In this document: piece after piece, positions 9,465-18,737 of the stretch
Layout: each line of letters begins with the position of its first letter
How positions within the stretch are numbered: position 1 is the first letter of the stretch
NCBI GenBank assembly: GCA_002347095.1
Contig: DDWZ01000023.1
Span: forward strand, 1 to 64,000
DNA from: Desulfobulbaceae bacterium UBA2273
GTDB lineage: Bacteria > Desulfobacterota > Desulfobulbia > Desulfobulbales > Desulfurivibrionaceae
Reading direction: 5' to 3'
DNA length: 64,000 nucleotides
Program-made: the position numbers and the translations under genes
Notes under the pieces: generated by a model
Databases searched by the model: none
Told to the model about the DNA's origin: nothing
The model's input: the letters and a program-made list of their open reading frames with translations, nothing else

Positions 9465-9887
9465 CTAGAACATATCAATCCGGCGCTGGTGCCTGCCCCC
9501 GGCAAATTCGGTGCTGACCCAGGCCCGGACTATTTCCACGGCCAGCCCGGGACCGACCACTCTGGCGCCGAGACAGAGCACGTTGGCGTCATTGTGCTCC
9601 CGGCTCATCCGCGCGGTGAACAACTCATTGCCCAGAGCCGCGCGAATCCCCTCGCAGCGGTTGGCCACCATGGACATCCCGACCCCGGTGCCGCAGATCA
9701 AGATGCCGCGGTCACAATCGCCGTTCTGCACCTGGGTGCAGACAGCCTTGGCAAAATCCGGGTAATCGACGGACTCGGTGGAAAAGCAGCCCTTGTCATC
9801 CACCGTATGCCCCAACTCCTGAAGCAGCGGGACTATCTCACCCTTGAGGCTGATGCCGCCATGATCGCAACCGATGGCAATCTTCAC
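9465..9887 (-). CDS. rpiB: Ribose-5-phosphate isomerase B
   Basis: Interconverts ribose 5-phosphate and ribulose 5-phosphate in the pentose phosphate pathway. The protein of 140 residues starts VKIAIGCDHGG from a GTG at 9887, with GAGG eight bases upstream; the GTG overlaps the fabF stop (GTGA). Family marks are the CDHGG N-terminus, ESVDYPDFA and the catalytic cysteine loop CGTGVGMSM. A longer upstream frame overlaps fabF and has no family similarity, so it is not used. Confidence 0.95.
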   Translation of the reverse strand: MKIAIGCDHGGISLKGEIVPLLQELGHTVDDKGCFSTESVDYPDFAKAVCTQVQNGDCDRGILICGTGVGMSMVANRCEGIRAALGNELFTARMSREHNDANVLCLGARVVGPGLAVEIVRAWVSTEFAGGRHQRRIDMF

Positions 9888-11131
9888 GGCTTGGCCTCGT
9901 ATTGCTTCATGATCAATACCGCATTGGTCCCGCCGAAGCCAAAGGAATTGGACATGGCGGCCCGGATCTTCATCGTGCGGGCCTGGTTGGGCACGTAATC
10001 CAGATCGCATTCCGGATCGGGGTTTTCCAGATTCATGGTCGGCGGAGCAATTTGGTGCTTGATGGACAGAGCGGTAAAGACCGCCTCGATGCCCCCTGCC
10101 CCGCCCAGCATATGGCCGGTCATGGACTTGGTCGAGCTGATGGCCAGCTTGTAGGCCTGGTCGCCGAAGGTCGTTTTAATGGCCCGGGTTTCCACCACAT
10201 CGTTCAACGGGGTGGAGGTTCCGTGGGCGTTGATGTAATCAACGTCTTCCGGGTTCATCCCCGCGTCCTTCAAGGCCATTTTCATGCAGCGGACAGCGCC
10301 GTTGCCATCCTCGGGAGGGGCGGCCATGTGGTAGCCGTCGCCGCTCAGGCCGTAGCCGGCAACCTCGGCATAGATCTTGGCGCCGCGGGCCAAGGCATGT
10401 TCCAACTCTTCAAGGATGAGTACGCCGGCACCTTCGGAGATGATAAAGCCGTCCCGGTCCCGTTCAAAGGGGCGCGAGGCTTTTTCCGGCTGATCATTGC
10501 GGGTGGACAGTGCCTTCATCGCGTGAAAACCGCCGACTGCCAGAGGGCAGATCACCGATTCGCTGCCGCCGGTAATGGCCACATCGCATTCATCGTTGGC
10601 AATGGAGCGAAACGCCTCGCCCACCGCATGGGTTCCGGCGGCGCAGGCGGTGGTAAGGCAGAGATTCGGGCCCCTGGTTCCGTAGATAATCGAGATCTGG
10701 CCGGCGCCCATGTTGGGGATAACCATGGGGATAAAAAAGGGCGTAATACGCTTGGTTCCCTTTTCCATGGCCACCTTGTGATATTTTTCGATGGTGGGCA
10801 GACCGCCAAGCCCGCAACCCATGATACTTCCGACCCGGGGCGCGTTTTCCTCGGTAATCTGGAAGTCGGCATTGCGCAAGGCCTCCCCGGCAGCGGCGAC
10901 AGCGTACTGCACAAAGAGGTCGAGGTGTTTGGCAACCTTCTTGTCGATGTGATCCTCGACTTGAAAATCCTTGACCTCGGCGGCGATATTTACCCCGACC
11001 TCGCTGGCGTCAAACCGGGTAATAGGGCCAATGCCGCTCTTGCCTGCGCACAGCGCGCTCCAGGTTTTTTCCACCCCTGTTCCCAGGGGGGTAACCAGTC
11101 CAACTCCTGTGACCACGACTCTTCTGCCCAC
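9884..11131 (-). CDS. fabF: Beta-ketoacyl-ACP synthase II
   Basis: Elongating condensing enzyme of type II fatty acid synthesis. The catalytic triad is visible: Cys in TTACAAGTH near residue 165, His in NAHGTSTPLND near 305 and His in SMTGHMLGGAGG near 340. The start is taken as the GTG at 11131, giving VGRRVVVTGVGLVTPLG and 415 residues, because GAGG lies six bases upstream and upstream residues do not resemble FabF. It is located after acpP, the usual acpP-fabF order. Confidence 0.97.
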   Translation of the reverse strand: MGRRVVVTGVGLVTPLGTGVEKTWSALCAGKSGIGPITRFDASEVGVNIAAEVKDFQVEDHIDKKVAKHLDLFVQYAVAAAGEALRNADFQITEENAPRVGSIMGCGLGGLPTIEKYHKVAMEKGTKRITPFFIPMVIPNMGAGQISIIYGTRGPNLCLTTACAAGTHAVGEAFRSIANDECDVAITGGSESVICPLAVGGFHAMKALSTRNDQPEKASRPFERDRDGFIISEGAGVLILEELEHALARGAKIYAEVAGYGLSGDGYHMAAPPEDGNGAVRCMKMALKDAGMNPEDVDYINAHGTSTPLNDVVETRAIKTTFGDQAYKLAISSTKSMTGHMLGGAGGIEAVFTALSIKHQIAPPTMNLENPDPECDLDYVPNQARTMKIRAAMSNSFGFGGTNAVLIMKQYEAKP

Positions 11132-11249
11132 GCTGATCCTCACAATCTGGTTGCAGAGAAAGGAAGGCCTTGACAGGTGCAATCACCCGCCAAGGTCCGT
11201 CCTCAGTTCTTCCTGCCAAGTACCTGCTGCCGACAAAAAACCGTTCGGC

Positions 11250-11483
11250 TCAACCGGCAACCTTGTTGACATGGTCGATGGCGTGCTGCACGGTGGTGAT
11301 CTTTTCCGCAACGTCATCGGCGATCTCGATATCGAAAGCCTCTTCCATGGCCATGATCAGCTCAACCAGGTCCAGGGAGTCAGCGCCCAGATCATCAATA
11401 AAAGAGGCGCCCGGCACAACCTTGTCTTTATCCACGCTCAACTGCTCGGCAATGATATCAATGAGTTTTTCCTGTACAGACAT
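11250..11483 (-). CDS. acpP: Acyl carrier protein
   Basis: A 77-residue acidic helical carrier whose serine in [10 protein letters not shown] (near residue 37) takes the phosphopantetheine arm. It carries acyl intermediates for FabF, FabG, FabH and PlsX, all encoded nearby. The ATG has AGGAG at a good distance. About 160 bases separate it from fabG upstream, room for an extra promoter, as is common for this highly expressed gene, although I see only weak -10/-35 candidates. Confidence 0.98.
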   Translation of the reverse strand: MSVQEKLIDIIAEQLSVDKDKVVPGASFIDDLGADSLDLVELIMAMEEAFDIEIADDVAEKITTVQHAIDHVNKVAG

Positions 11484-11647
11484 GATCTTTTCTCCTTGCT
11501 TGTTTAGGTGCCGTTAAAAAACAACCTGTGCTTTCTTGACCATTGAGTTACGGCACCGTATGCCGTTCGCTGGGCCATAATTATTCAAGTTATTTTTCAA
11601 CAACGGCTTACGGTAATATCTTACCAAGTTTTTGCTTATACAATATA

Positions 11648-12391
11648 TCACATGAACATGCCGCCATTGACATGGATAAACTGTCCTGTCACATAGCGCG
11701 CATCGTCAGACGCCAAATAGGCAACAGCCCCGGCAATATCCTCGGCCTCGCCCAGCACCCCCATGGGAATCTCACCCTTGATCGTATTGGTGACCTCTTC
11801 GGAGAGATCGCGGGTCATATCGGTGACGATATAGCCGGGAGCCACTCCGTTTACCGTGATCCCCCGGGAGGCAAGCTCCTTGGCCACGGATTTGGTAAAA
11901 CCGACAATCCCTGCCTTGGCCGCGGCGTAGTTGGCCTGGCCCGCGTTGCCGGCAAAACCGATCACCGAGGTGATGTTGATGATCCTCCCCCAGCGCTGTT
12001 TCATCATACCCCGGCTCACCGCCTTGGTGCAGAGGAAAACGCCCTTGAGATTGGTATTGAGGACCTCGTCCCACTGCTCGTCCTTCATCTTCATGAGCAG
12101 ACCGTCCCGAGTGATCCCGGCGTTGTTCACCAAAATATCCACCCGGCCGTGCGCATCGAGAATCTTCTTGAACGCCTCTTCGATCTCCCCGGCAACCGCG
12201 ACGTTGAACTGGACCGCTTCACCCTTGCCGCCCGCGCTCTGGATGCTCTTTACTGTCTCTTCCGCAGCGGCCGGATTGCTCACATAGTTGACGACAACCA
12301 AGGCGCCAAGCGCTGCCAAGCGCTGGCAGATCGCCCGGCCAATGCCCCTGCTGCCGCCGGTGACTACGGCTATTTTCCCGCTCAGACTCAT
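11648..12391 (-). CDS. fabG: 3-oxoacyl-ACP reductase
   Basis: NADPH-dependent short-chain dehydrogenase that reduces 3-ketoacyl-ACP. The 247-residue protein has the Rossmann motif TGGSRGIGRAI near residue 11, NNAG near 88, the catalytic Ser in NITSVIG and YAAAKAG (Tyr and Lys) near 150. It overlaps the etfA stop by four bases (ATGA), so its translation is coupled to the ETF genes rather than to a fabD gene, which is absent from the cluster. Confidence 0.97.
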   Translation of the reverse strand: MSLSGKIAVVTGGSRGIGRAICQRLAALGALVVVNYVSNPAAAEETVKSIQSAGGKGEAVQFNVAVAGEIEEAFKKILDAHGRVDILVNNAGITRDGLLMKMKDEQWDEVLNTNLKGVFLCTKAVSRGMMKQRWGRIINITSVIGFAGNAGQANYAAAKAGIVGFTKSVAKELASRGITVNGVAPGYIVTDMTRDLSEEVTNTIKGEIPMGVLGEAEDIAGAVAYLASDDARYVTGQFIHVNGGMFM

Positions 12392-13581
12392 GCGTTTTTC
12401 CTATTTTTAAATTTCTCGATAAGCTTGGGCACGATCTCGAACACGTCACCGACAATGCCGTAGGTGGCCACGTCAAAGATCGGGGCATCGGCGTCACGAT
12501 TGATGGCGATAATGGTGTCCGCGGACTGCATGCCAACCAGATGCTGGATGGCGCCGGAGATCCCGCAGGCGATGTAGACCTTGGGGGCCACGGTCTTGCC
12601 GGTCTGGCCAACCTGGTGCGGGTAGGGAATCCAGCCGCTGTCCACCGCGGCCCGGGAAGCGGCAACCGCCCCGCCCAGCACATCGGCCAGTTCGCGGATC
12701 ATGGCAAAGCCCTTTTCGTTTTCCAAGCCCCGCCCGCCGGCCACAACAATATCGGCTTCGGAGAGATTCACCCGGTCGAGATCCTCCACCACCGACTCAA
12801 GCACCTTGACCCGGGGTTTGAGCAAGGATGCCCCCAGATCCACCTTGACAATTTCCCCTGTGCGCCCGGCATCCCTGGCAAGGGGTTTCATAACCAGCGG
12901 CCGCACCGTGGAGATCTGCGGACGGGTGTGCGGACAAACGATAGTGGCCATGATGTTGCCGCCAAAGGCCGGACGGGTCTGCAGCAACGCCCCATCCTCA
13001 TCCCGGATCGCCAGATCCGTGCAATCGGCGGTAAGGCCGGTGGCCAGGGTGGTGGCAACCCGGGGGATAAATGATCTGCCAATGGCCGTGGCGCCAGCGA
13101 GAATGATCTCGGGCTTATGTTTTTTGGCCAAAGCGCTCAAGGCGTTGCCATACGCGTCATCGGTAAAGGAGGCCAGGGCCGGATCATCGACAACATATAC
13201 CGTGTCAGCGCCGTGGGCGACAAGCTCTTCGGCCATGCCCTCGATTTTTGAACCCAAGAGCACCGCGGAAAGGAGAACCCCTCTTTTATCGGCCAGCTTG
13301 CGCCCGGCCCCGAGCAGCTCCAGGGCAACGGGCGCGAGCCTGCCATGGCGGCACTCCGCGTAGACCCAAACCCCGGACCAGTCATCCAGGTTGCCCTGGG
13401 TTGCCTTTTCCTCCCGCTTGATGGAAAGAGCGCCGACCTCGCAGACATCCACGCAACTGCCGCACAGGGTGCAGGTCTCGCCGACCACGGCGACACCGCC
13501 TTCAACCTTGATGGCCCCGAAGGTACAGGTGCTTTCACAGACACCGCAACCAATACATGCTTCTACATCAATCTGTAACAT
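12388..13581 (-). CDS. etfA: Electron transfer flavoprotein alpha subunit with N-terminal ferredoxin domain
   Basis: Passes electrons from the acyl-CoA dehydrogenase. The first ~60 residues hold two 4Fe-4S motifs, [11 protein letters not shown] and [11 protein letters not shown], followed by the ETF alpha N-domain and the C-terminal FAD-binding domain ([29 protein letters not shown]). At 397 residues it is longer than a plain EtfA because of the ferredoxin insert, a form common in anaerobes where electrons go to or from ferredoxin or menaquinone-linked partners. It lies between etfB and fabG; the embedding in the fatty-acid operon is unusual. Confidence 0.95.
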   Translation of the reverse strand: MLQIDVEACIGCGVCESTCTFGAIKVEGGVAVVGETCTLCGSCVDVCEVGALSIKREEKATQGNLDDWSGVWVYAECRHGRLAPVALELLGAGRKLADKRGVLLSAVLLGSKIEGMAEELVAHGADTVYVVDDPALASFTDDAYGNALSALAKKHKPEIILAGATAIGRSFIPRVATTLATGLTADCTDLAIRDEDGALLQTRPAFGGNIMATIVCPHTRPQISTVRPLVMKPLARDAGRTGEIVKVDLGASLLKPRVKVLESVVEDLDRVNLSEADIVVAGGRGLENEKGFAMIRELADVLGGAVAASRAAVDSGWIPYPHQVGQTGKTVAPKVYIACGISGAIQHLVGMQSADTIIAINRDADAPIFDVATYGIVGDVFEIVPKLIEKFKNRKNA

Positions 13582-13604
13582 GAAGAATTCCGTTCGTCTG
13601 AGTT

Positions 13605-14384
13605 CTACAGGAGAGGCGACAATTTTTCATACAATTGGGCAACCTGCTCATCGGGTGTGCCGGTAAGCATGGCCCGGTCCCCTTTCAGTTCCGGAGAGAA
13701 TACCCGGACCACCTGGGTGGTGGAGCCTTTGAGCCCCAACTGCTCCGGGTCCGCCTCGATATCCGCTGCGGTCATCTTGGTGATATCGATCTTTTTCGCC
13801 TTCATCTTCCCCTTGAGGGAAGGAATCCTGGGCTCATTGATCTCTTTGACCACGGTGAACAGCGCGGGCAGCGGTACTTCCAGCAGGTCGTAGCCGTCAT
13901 CCATCAGCCGCTCCGCCCGGATGGTATTGGCGGTGCAGTCGTTGATCTTGCGCACGTAGGCGACAAAAGGGATATCAAGACGCTCGGCCAGACCCGGACC
14001 CACCTGGGCGGTATCCCCGTCAATGGCCTGCTTGCCGCAGAGAATCAAATCAAAATCATCAATCTTTTTAATGGCTTGGGACAGGGTATAGGTAGTGGCC
14101 CAGGTGTCCGCTCCGGCAAAGGCGCGGTCCGAAACCAGCACCGCCTCGTCCGCCCCGCAGGACACTGCCTCGCGCAGCATCTCTTCCGCCTGGGGCGGCC
14201 CCATGCTGACCACGGTTACCGTGCCGCCGTACTGCTCCTTCAGACGAACCGCCTCCTCAAGGGCATGGCGGTCGTAGGGGTTCATAATGGCTTGCACCCC
14301 TTCCCGGGAAAGGGTGTTGGTTTTGGGGTCCAGGCGGACATCCTTGGCGTCCGGCACCTGTTTTACGCAAACGATGATCTTCAT
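13605..14384 (-). CDS. etfB: Electron transfer flavoprotein beta subunit
   Basis: The small ETF subunit, 259 residues, starting MKIIVCVKQVPDAKDVRLD. Typical motifs are NPYDRHALEEAVRLKE, the nucleotide-binding CGKQAIDGDTAQVGP and the C-terminal TKMTAADIEADPEQLGL. The ATG overlaps the stop of the acyl-CoA dehydrogenase gene (TAATG), giving strict coupling. With etfA 24 bases downstream the trio is a functional electron-transfer module. Whether it confurcates or bifurcates cannot be read from sequence alone. Confidence 0.97.
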   Translation of the reverse strand: MKIIVCVKQVPDAKDVRLDPKTNTLSREGVQAIMNPYDRHALEEAVRLKEQYGGTVTVVSMGPPQAEEMLREAVSCGADEAVLVSDRAFAGADTWATTYTLSQAIKKIDDFDLILCGKQAIDGDTAQVGPGLAERLDIPFVAYVRKINDCTANTIRAERLMDDGYDLLEVPLPALFTVVKEINEPRIPSLKGKMKAKKIDITKMTAADIEADPEQLGLKGSTTQVVRVFSPELKGDRAMLTGTPDEQVAQLYEKLSPLL

Positions 14385-15538
14385 TAGGACCTCGTATACT
14401 CCTTGTTGAGTTCCTGACCAATAACATTCCGCTGAATCTGATTGGTGCCCTCGTAGATCTGGAGGATCTTGGCATCCCGCATCATCTTCTCCACCGGATA
14501 CTCGCGCATGTAGCCATAGCCGGCCAAAACCTGGACCGCATCGGTGGTGACCTTCATGGCCATGTCGGTGGCAAAGACCTTGCATATGGAAGAGGCCTTG
14601 GACATGTCGTTCTTGTGGGCATCGATATGCTTGGCAGCCGAATACACCAGGGCGCGGCCCGCCTCGATCTGAATGGCCATGTCGGCCAGGATATGCTGCA
14701 CGGCCTGGAAGGAGATGATGGGCTTGCCGAACTGCACCCGCTGCTTGGCATAGACCACCGCCTCATCCAGGGCGCCCTGCCCCAAGCCAACGCCGAGGAT
14801 GGCGATGCCGGGACGGGATTGGTCCAGGGTCTTCATCACGGTGATAAAGCCCATGCCGATCCGGCCGATCACCCTGTCCTTGGGAATCCGGCAATCCTTG
14901 AAGATCAGCTCCCGGGTGGACGAGCAACGGATACCCAGCTTCTTTTCCTTGACCCCGTAAGAAAAACCAGGATCGGTGTCCTCGACCACGAACATGGTGG
15001 CGCCGCGGGGCCCCTTGCTTTTGTCGGTGATGGCAATAACCGTATAGATCTGGGCCTCGCCCGCATTGGTGATCCACTGCTTGGTGCCGTTTAAGACCCA
15101 TTCGTCGCCGTCGAGCACGGCGGTGGTCTGGATGCCCGAGGCATCGCTGCCTGCGTTGGCCTCGGTCAGGGCAAAGGCCGCCAGTTTCTCGCCGCTGGCG
15201 ATGAGCGGCATGTATTTTTGTTTCAGCTCTTCGCTGCCGGAGATAAGAATCGGGTATGCGCCCAAGGCGCTGGCGGCAAAGGCGGTGGCCACCCCGGTAC
15301 AACCGCGGGCAAACTGCTCTAGGGCCAGGACAATCTCAAAGCATCCGCCGCCCAAACCGCCATATTCTTCGGGAATATAGAGGCCATACAGGTCAGCCTT
15401 GGCAATGGCGGTTAAAATATCACGGGGATAGTCTTCGGTTTCATCCAATTCCGCCCGTTGCGGAACAATCATTTCATCGGTAATCTGCCGAGCAACATCC
15501 ACGATCATCTGCTGCTCTTCGCTCAAGAAATAATCCAC
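14384..15538 (-). CDS. Acyl-CoA dehydrogenase (short-chain type)
   Basis: FAD enzyme that interconverts acyl-CoA and enoyl-CoA using ETF. The 384-residue protein has the three-part family fold: N-terminal helices (MDYFLSEEQQMIVDVARQ), the central beta domain (FALTEANAGSDASG, WITNAGEAQIY) and C-terminal helices with the catalytic glutamate in QIYEGTNQIQR. It is closest in feel to butyryl/short-chain enzymes of anaerobes. It is co-transcribed with etfB and etfA between fabH and fabG, so a role in lipid synthesis or remodelling is plausible, but substrate is unknown. Confidence 0.93.
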   Translation of the reverse strand: MDYFLSEEQQMIVDVARQITDEMIVPQRAELDETEDYPRDILTAIAKADLYGLYIPEEYGGLGGGCFEIVLALEQFARGCTGVATAFAASALGAYPILISGSEELKQKYMPLIASGEKLAAFALTEANAGSDASGIQTTAVLDGDEWVLNGTKQWITNAGEAQIYTVIAITDKSKGPRGATMFVVEDTDPGFSYGVKEKKLGIRCSSTRELIFKDCRIPKDRVIGRIGMGFITVMKTLDQSRPGIAILGVGLGQGALDEAVVYAKQRVQFGKPIISFQAVQHILADMAIQIEAGRALVYSAAKHIDAHKNDMSKASSICKVFATDMAMKVTTDAVQVLAGYGYMREYPVEKMMRDAKILQIYEGTNQIQRNVIGQELNKEYTRS

Positions 15539-15601
15539 TGTGCCCCCTTGTAGCTCAATTACTTTGATATGCGGTTGGGTAATGACGCGGTCAACCGTTC
15601 C

Positions 15602-16579
15602 TTACCAACGGACCAGGGCTGCGCCCCAGGTAAACCCGCCGCCAAAAGTGCAGATGAGAAGCAGATCCCCCTGCTGCAATCGGCCTTCCCGGTTCGCCTC
15701 GTCCATGGCAATCGGTACGGTAGCCGCCGATGTATTACCATATTTATGCACATTAATATAGATTTTTTCGAGCGGCACACCGAGGTGATCGGCCAGGCTT
15801 TTCAGGATACGGATATTGGCCTGATGCGGCACAACCAGGGCGATGTCAGCAATGTGCAGCCCTTCTTTTTGAAGGACCGCGGTGATGGCGTCCGCCATGG
15901 CTCGGACCGCGTAGCGAAAAACATCCTTGCCCACCATTTTGATAAAAGGGCCGTCGCTTGGCTGGGAGCACAAATCGGGATTCAAGCTGGGAGCGCTGTC
16001 CATATGGAGCAATTCCCACAAGCGGCCATCCGCGTAAAGCTGGCTCGCCAAGACCCCTCGCCCCTGATCGTTGCCCGTCACCAGGCAGGCGCCGGCGCCA
16101 TCGCCGAAAAGCACGCAAGTGTTGCGATCCTGCCAGTTGGTGCGGGCGGAGAGATTCTCCGCGCCGATCACCAGAATTTTCATATCCGGATTGTTGCGAA
16201 TGTATTTGTCGGCCAGGTCAAGGCCATAGAGAAAGCCGGAACAGGCGGCGTTGATGTCAAAGGCGAAGGCGTTGACCGCCTCCAAATCCTTCTGCACAAG
16301 GCAGGCGCAGGAGGGCATGGCCTTTTCACAGGAAATCGTCCCAAGGACGATCATGTCAACCTCCGCCGGGGTGACCCTTGCCATGTCCAAGGCGCGCCGG
16401 GCTGCCACGCTGGCCAGCTTGGAGGTCTCCTCCCCGGCTCCGGCAATATGCCGGGTCTTGATGCCGGTCCGGGTGGTAATCCACTCATCGGAGGTATCAA
16501 CCATCTTTTCCAGATCCTCGTTGGTGAGGATCCTTTTGGGCAGGCAGGAACCTGTCCCAAGGATAACGGCACGGCTCAT
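15602..16579 (-). CDS. fabH: Beta-ketoacyl-ACP synthase III
   Basis: Initiates fatty acid synthesis by condensing acetyl-CoA (or another primer) with malonyl-ACP. The Cys-His-Asn triad is visible in NAACSGFLYGL near residue 112, VPHQANIRIL and YGNTSAAT. It has 325 residues, starting MSRAVILGTGSCLPKR. Its ATG overlaps the plsX stop (ATGA). It is the last standard fab gene before the inserted dehydrogenase/ETF trio. Confidence 0.97.
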   Translation of the reverse strand: MSRAVILGTGSCLPKRILTNEDLEKMVDTSDEWITTRTGIKTRHIAGAGEETSKLASVAARRALDMARVTPAEVDMIVLGTISCEKAMPSCACLVQKDLEAVNAFAFDINAACSGFLYGLDLADKYIRNNPDMKILVIGAENLSARTNWQDRNTCVLFGDGAGACLVTGNDQGRGVLASQLYADGRLWELLHMDSAPSLNPDLCSQPSDGPFIKMVGKDVFRYAVRAMADAITAVLQKEGLHIADIALVVPHQANIRILKSLADHLGVPLEKIYINVHKYGNTSAATVPIAMDEANREGRLQQGDLLLICTFGGGFTWGAALVRW

Positions 16580-17625
16580 GGGGTTACTCCGGCAACGGGG
16601 GCATTCGTATCATCCTGTTGCCCCAGGAGACGATGGAGGGAAAGAAGCTCGAGTATCCGGTCATTGACCTTATTGCGGGCCATTTCAGAGGCAACTCGAA
16701 TGGCATTTTTTATCGCCACGGCATTGGAACGGCCATGACAGACAATGGCGTTGCCCTGGATTCCAAGCAGGGGCGCCCCGCCATACTCGGCGTAATCAAC
16801 CCGTTTCTTAAAGGAAGCAAAGGCATCCCTGGCCAGTAGATAGCCAAGTTTCGCCTTGAAGCTCTTGACGATTTCCTCCTTCAGCATGCCCATGACCGCC
16901 TCGGCCAACCCCTCGCTGAGCTTCAGGCAGACATTGCCGACAAAACCGTCGCAGACCATGACGTCGACATCCCCTTGAAAGGTGTCCCGGCCTTCGACAT
17001 TGCCGATGTAATTCAGGGAACTTTGCTGAAACAGCTCGTGGGATTTTTTCACCAGGACATTGCCCTTCCCCCCCTCTTCACCGATACTGAGGAGGCCGAC
17101 CCGGGGGCGATCATGCCCGAAGAGTACCTGCGAAAAAGCAGAGGCCATGACCCCGAATTGGAAGAGATGCTCGGAGCGGCAATCAACATTTGCGCCCACA
17201 TCCATCATCACCACCGGACCTTTCAAGGTAGGGAAAATACCGGCGATCCCCGGCCGGGAGACATGCTCCAAGCGGCCAAGCAACTTGATGGCCGCTGCCA
17301 ATGTCGCCCCGGAATTGCCGGCGCTGACAACAGCATCAACCCTGCCCTCTTTGTGGAGGGCAAACGCCTTCATGATGGAGGAGTCTTTTTTCTTGCGGAT
17401 GGCGTCAAAGGGGGATTCATCCATGCCAACAACCTGGGAGGCATGCACCAGATGAATCCGGGACGAAGGAGGACCATGGGATGCCAGAATGGCCCCAAGC
17501 AGAGCCTGGTCACCGATCAGGCTGATCTCAAGGTCAGACTCGCGCGCAGCCAGGACTGCCCCGGAAACCAGCTCCCCAGGGCCTCGATCCCCGCCCATGG
17601 CATCCAGGGCAATATGCAATGCCAT
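16576..17625 (-). CDS. plsX: Phosphate acyltransferase PlsX
   Basis: Converts acyl-ACP to acyl-phosphate for phospholipid synthesis. The 349-residue protein opens with the family motif IALDAMGGDRGP and contains VSAGNSGATLAAA, MMDVGANVDC and VCDGFVGNVCLKLSEG. It sits in the conserved yceD-rpmF-plsX-fabH order, overlapping fabH by four bases and 12 bases after rpmF. Confidence 0.97.
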   Translation of the reverse strand: MALHIALDAMGGDRGPGELVSGAVLAARESDLEISLIGDQALLGAILASHGPPSSRIHLVHASQVVGMDESPFDAIRKKKDSSIMKAFALHKEGRVDAVVSAGNSGATLAAAIKLLGRLEHVSRPGIAGIFPTLKGPVVMMDVGANVDCRSEHLFQFGVMASAFSQVLFGHDRPRVGLLSIGEEGGKGNVLVKKSHELFQQSSLNYIGNVEGRDTFQGDVDVMVCDGFVGNVCLKLSEGLAEAVMGMLKEEIVKSFKAKLGYLLARDAFASFKKRVDYAEYGGAPLLGIQGNAIVCHGRSNAVAIKNAIRVASEMARNKVNDRILELLSLHRLLGQQDDTNAPVAGVTP

Positions 17626-17637
17626 GGTGCAGCTCTA

Positions 17638-17820
17638 CTACTCTTCGGTCAACTTGACAACCGTACGACCCTTGTATGCCCCGCAACCAGGACAAAGACG
17701 GTGCGGCAGCTTCGGCTCGCCACACTCGGAGCAGGTCGAAACGGTTACACCACACAGCGCATCGTGGGAACGACGGATTCTGGTACGGCAATGGGAATGT
17801 CTTCTTTTCGGTAAAGCCAT
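17638..17820 (-). CDS. rpmF: 50S ribosomal protein L32
   Basis: A 60-residue basic ribosomal protein starting MALPKRRHSHCRTRIRRSH. It has a zinc-ribbon pair of cysteines (CSECG and CPGCG) near residues 30-46, so it is the zinc-binding paralogue type. A strong GGAGG precedes the ATG. Between it and yceD upstream lie 232 bases in which I see no gene. Confidence 0.97.
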   Translation of the reverse strand: MALPKRRHSHCRTRIRRSHDALCGVTVSTCSECGEPKLPHRLCPGCGAYKGRTVVKLTEE

Positions 17821-18052
17821 TACTTTTCCTCCAATTGGAAAGATCTCGGTTACAGCTTGTTGTCTGTAACGGGTTTTTCAAAAAAATTCAACAGGTTCAA
17901 CACAAATGACAGTTTTTTTGTCCCGCAACCTCAAGGAGGGAAAGATATCCCCCAGCTTGACAAAAAAATGCCCGGCAATCGTCAGCGCCGCAAACAGGAT
18001 GAGAATGGCCTGGCGCGATCAAGAAAATCAAATCCACGGGGGGAATTACCCG

Positions 18053-18571
18053 TTAGTGGACTTTCAACTTTGCCAAGACGCTGAATGGGGATGTTCCTGT
18101 TCCCTTGGAACAATCACAGGGGCCATGATTCAGGTTCGCTCCGCAGCCGGGACACAATCCCAAGCACTTGTCGCCGCAGAGTCTTTTCTCGGGCAAAGCA
18201 AGAAACAATTGCTGCGCAAGCACGGAAAAAACATCCACCACCGGCTCCGCAAGACAAACAACATCGAGCTCATCGCCCTTGCACAAGTGATCCGAAGCAA
18301 TACCCGCCTCTGCCCCCTGGGCAAGCAACTCAAAAACAATCTCAAACTCTTCGTCCACGGTATGGACAAAAGGCTCAAGACAGCGGTCGCACTCAAGAAC
18401 AACGGGAAGAAGCAAGGTTCCCGTAAGCAGCACCCGCCCGCCCTCTCTGTTCAGGGAAATGGCGCATGCTCCCGATCCTTGGCAGACGATCTCATCGCGA
18501 GGAATCCAGGCCCCGTCATCAACACGCAGCAACAGACCGTCAACCGGTATTTCATCCCACTTGATCCGCAC
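18053..18571 (-). CDS. yceD: YceD/DUF177 family protein
   Basis: A 172-residue protein of the DUF177 (large-ribosomal-RNA accumulation) family, typically co-located with rpmF. The family motifs are the central CDRCLEPF pair and the C-terminal CGDKCLGLCPGCGANLN, cysteine clusters likely binding metal. The start is a GTG at 18571 giving MRIKWDEIP. It heads the long minus-strand run and has a recognisable promoter about 40 bases upstream. The role in 23S rRNA accumulation is known from plants and E. coli homologues and is inferred here. Confidence 0.93.
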   Translation of the reverse strand: MRIKWDEIPVDGLLLRVDDGAWIPRDEIVCQGSGACAISLNREGGRVLLTGTLLLPVVLECDRCLEPFVHTVDEEFEIVFELLAQGAEAGIASDHLCKGDELDVVCLAEPVVDVFSVLAQQLFLALPEKRLCGDKCLGLCPGCGANLNHGPCDCSKGTGTSPFSVLAKLKVH

Positions 18572-18608
18572 GCATCACCCATCCACAACGCAAAAAAAGA
18601 AGCAGATC

Positions 18609-18636
18609 AATATAAAGAAACACAGCCAGTTGTCAA
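18609..18636 (-). promoter_or_regulatory. Sigma-70 type promoter for the yceD-rpmF-plsX-fab run
   Basis: On the minus strand TTGACA (18631-18636) and TATATT (18609-18614) are separated by 16 bases, placing the transcription start near 18602, about 30 bases before yceD. The -35 is a perfect match and the -10 matches five of six. It is the only strong promoter seen ahead of this operon. Confidence 0.65.
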
Positions 18637-18737
18637 GCGAATTCACTGCCGGGATTTTTTTTGATAGACGCCCACGTCCAACGAAGCTCCTATCGACAAG
18701 AGTTCGCGGGAGGAACAAAAAGAATAACTACAAGTTG

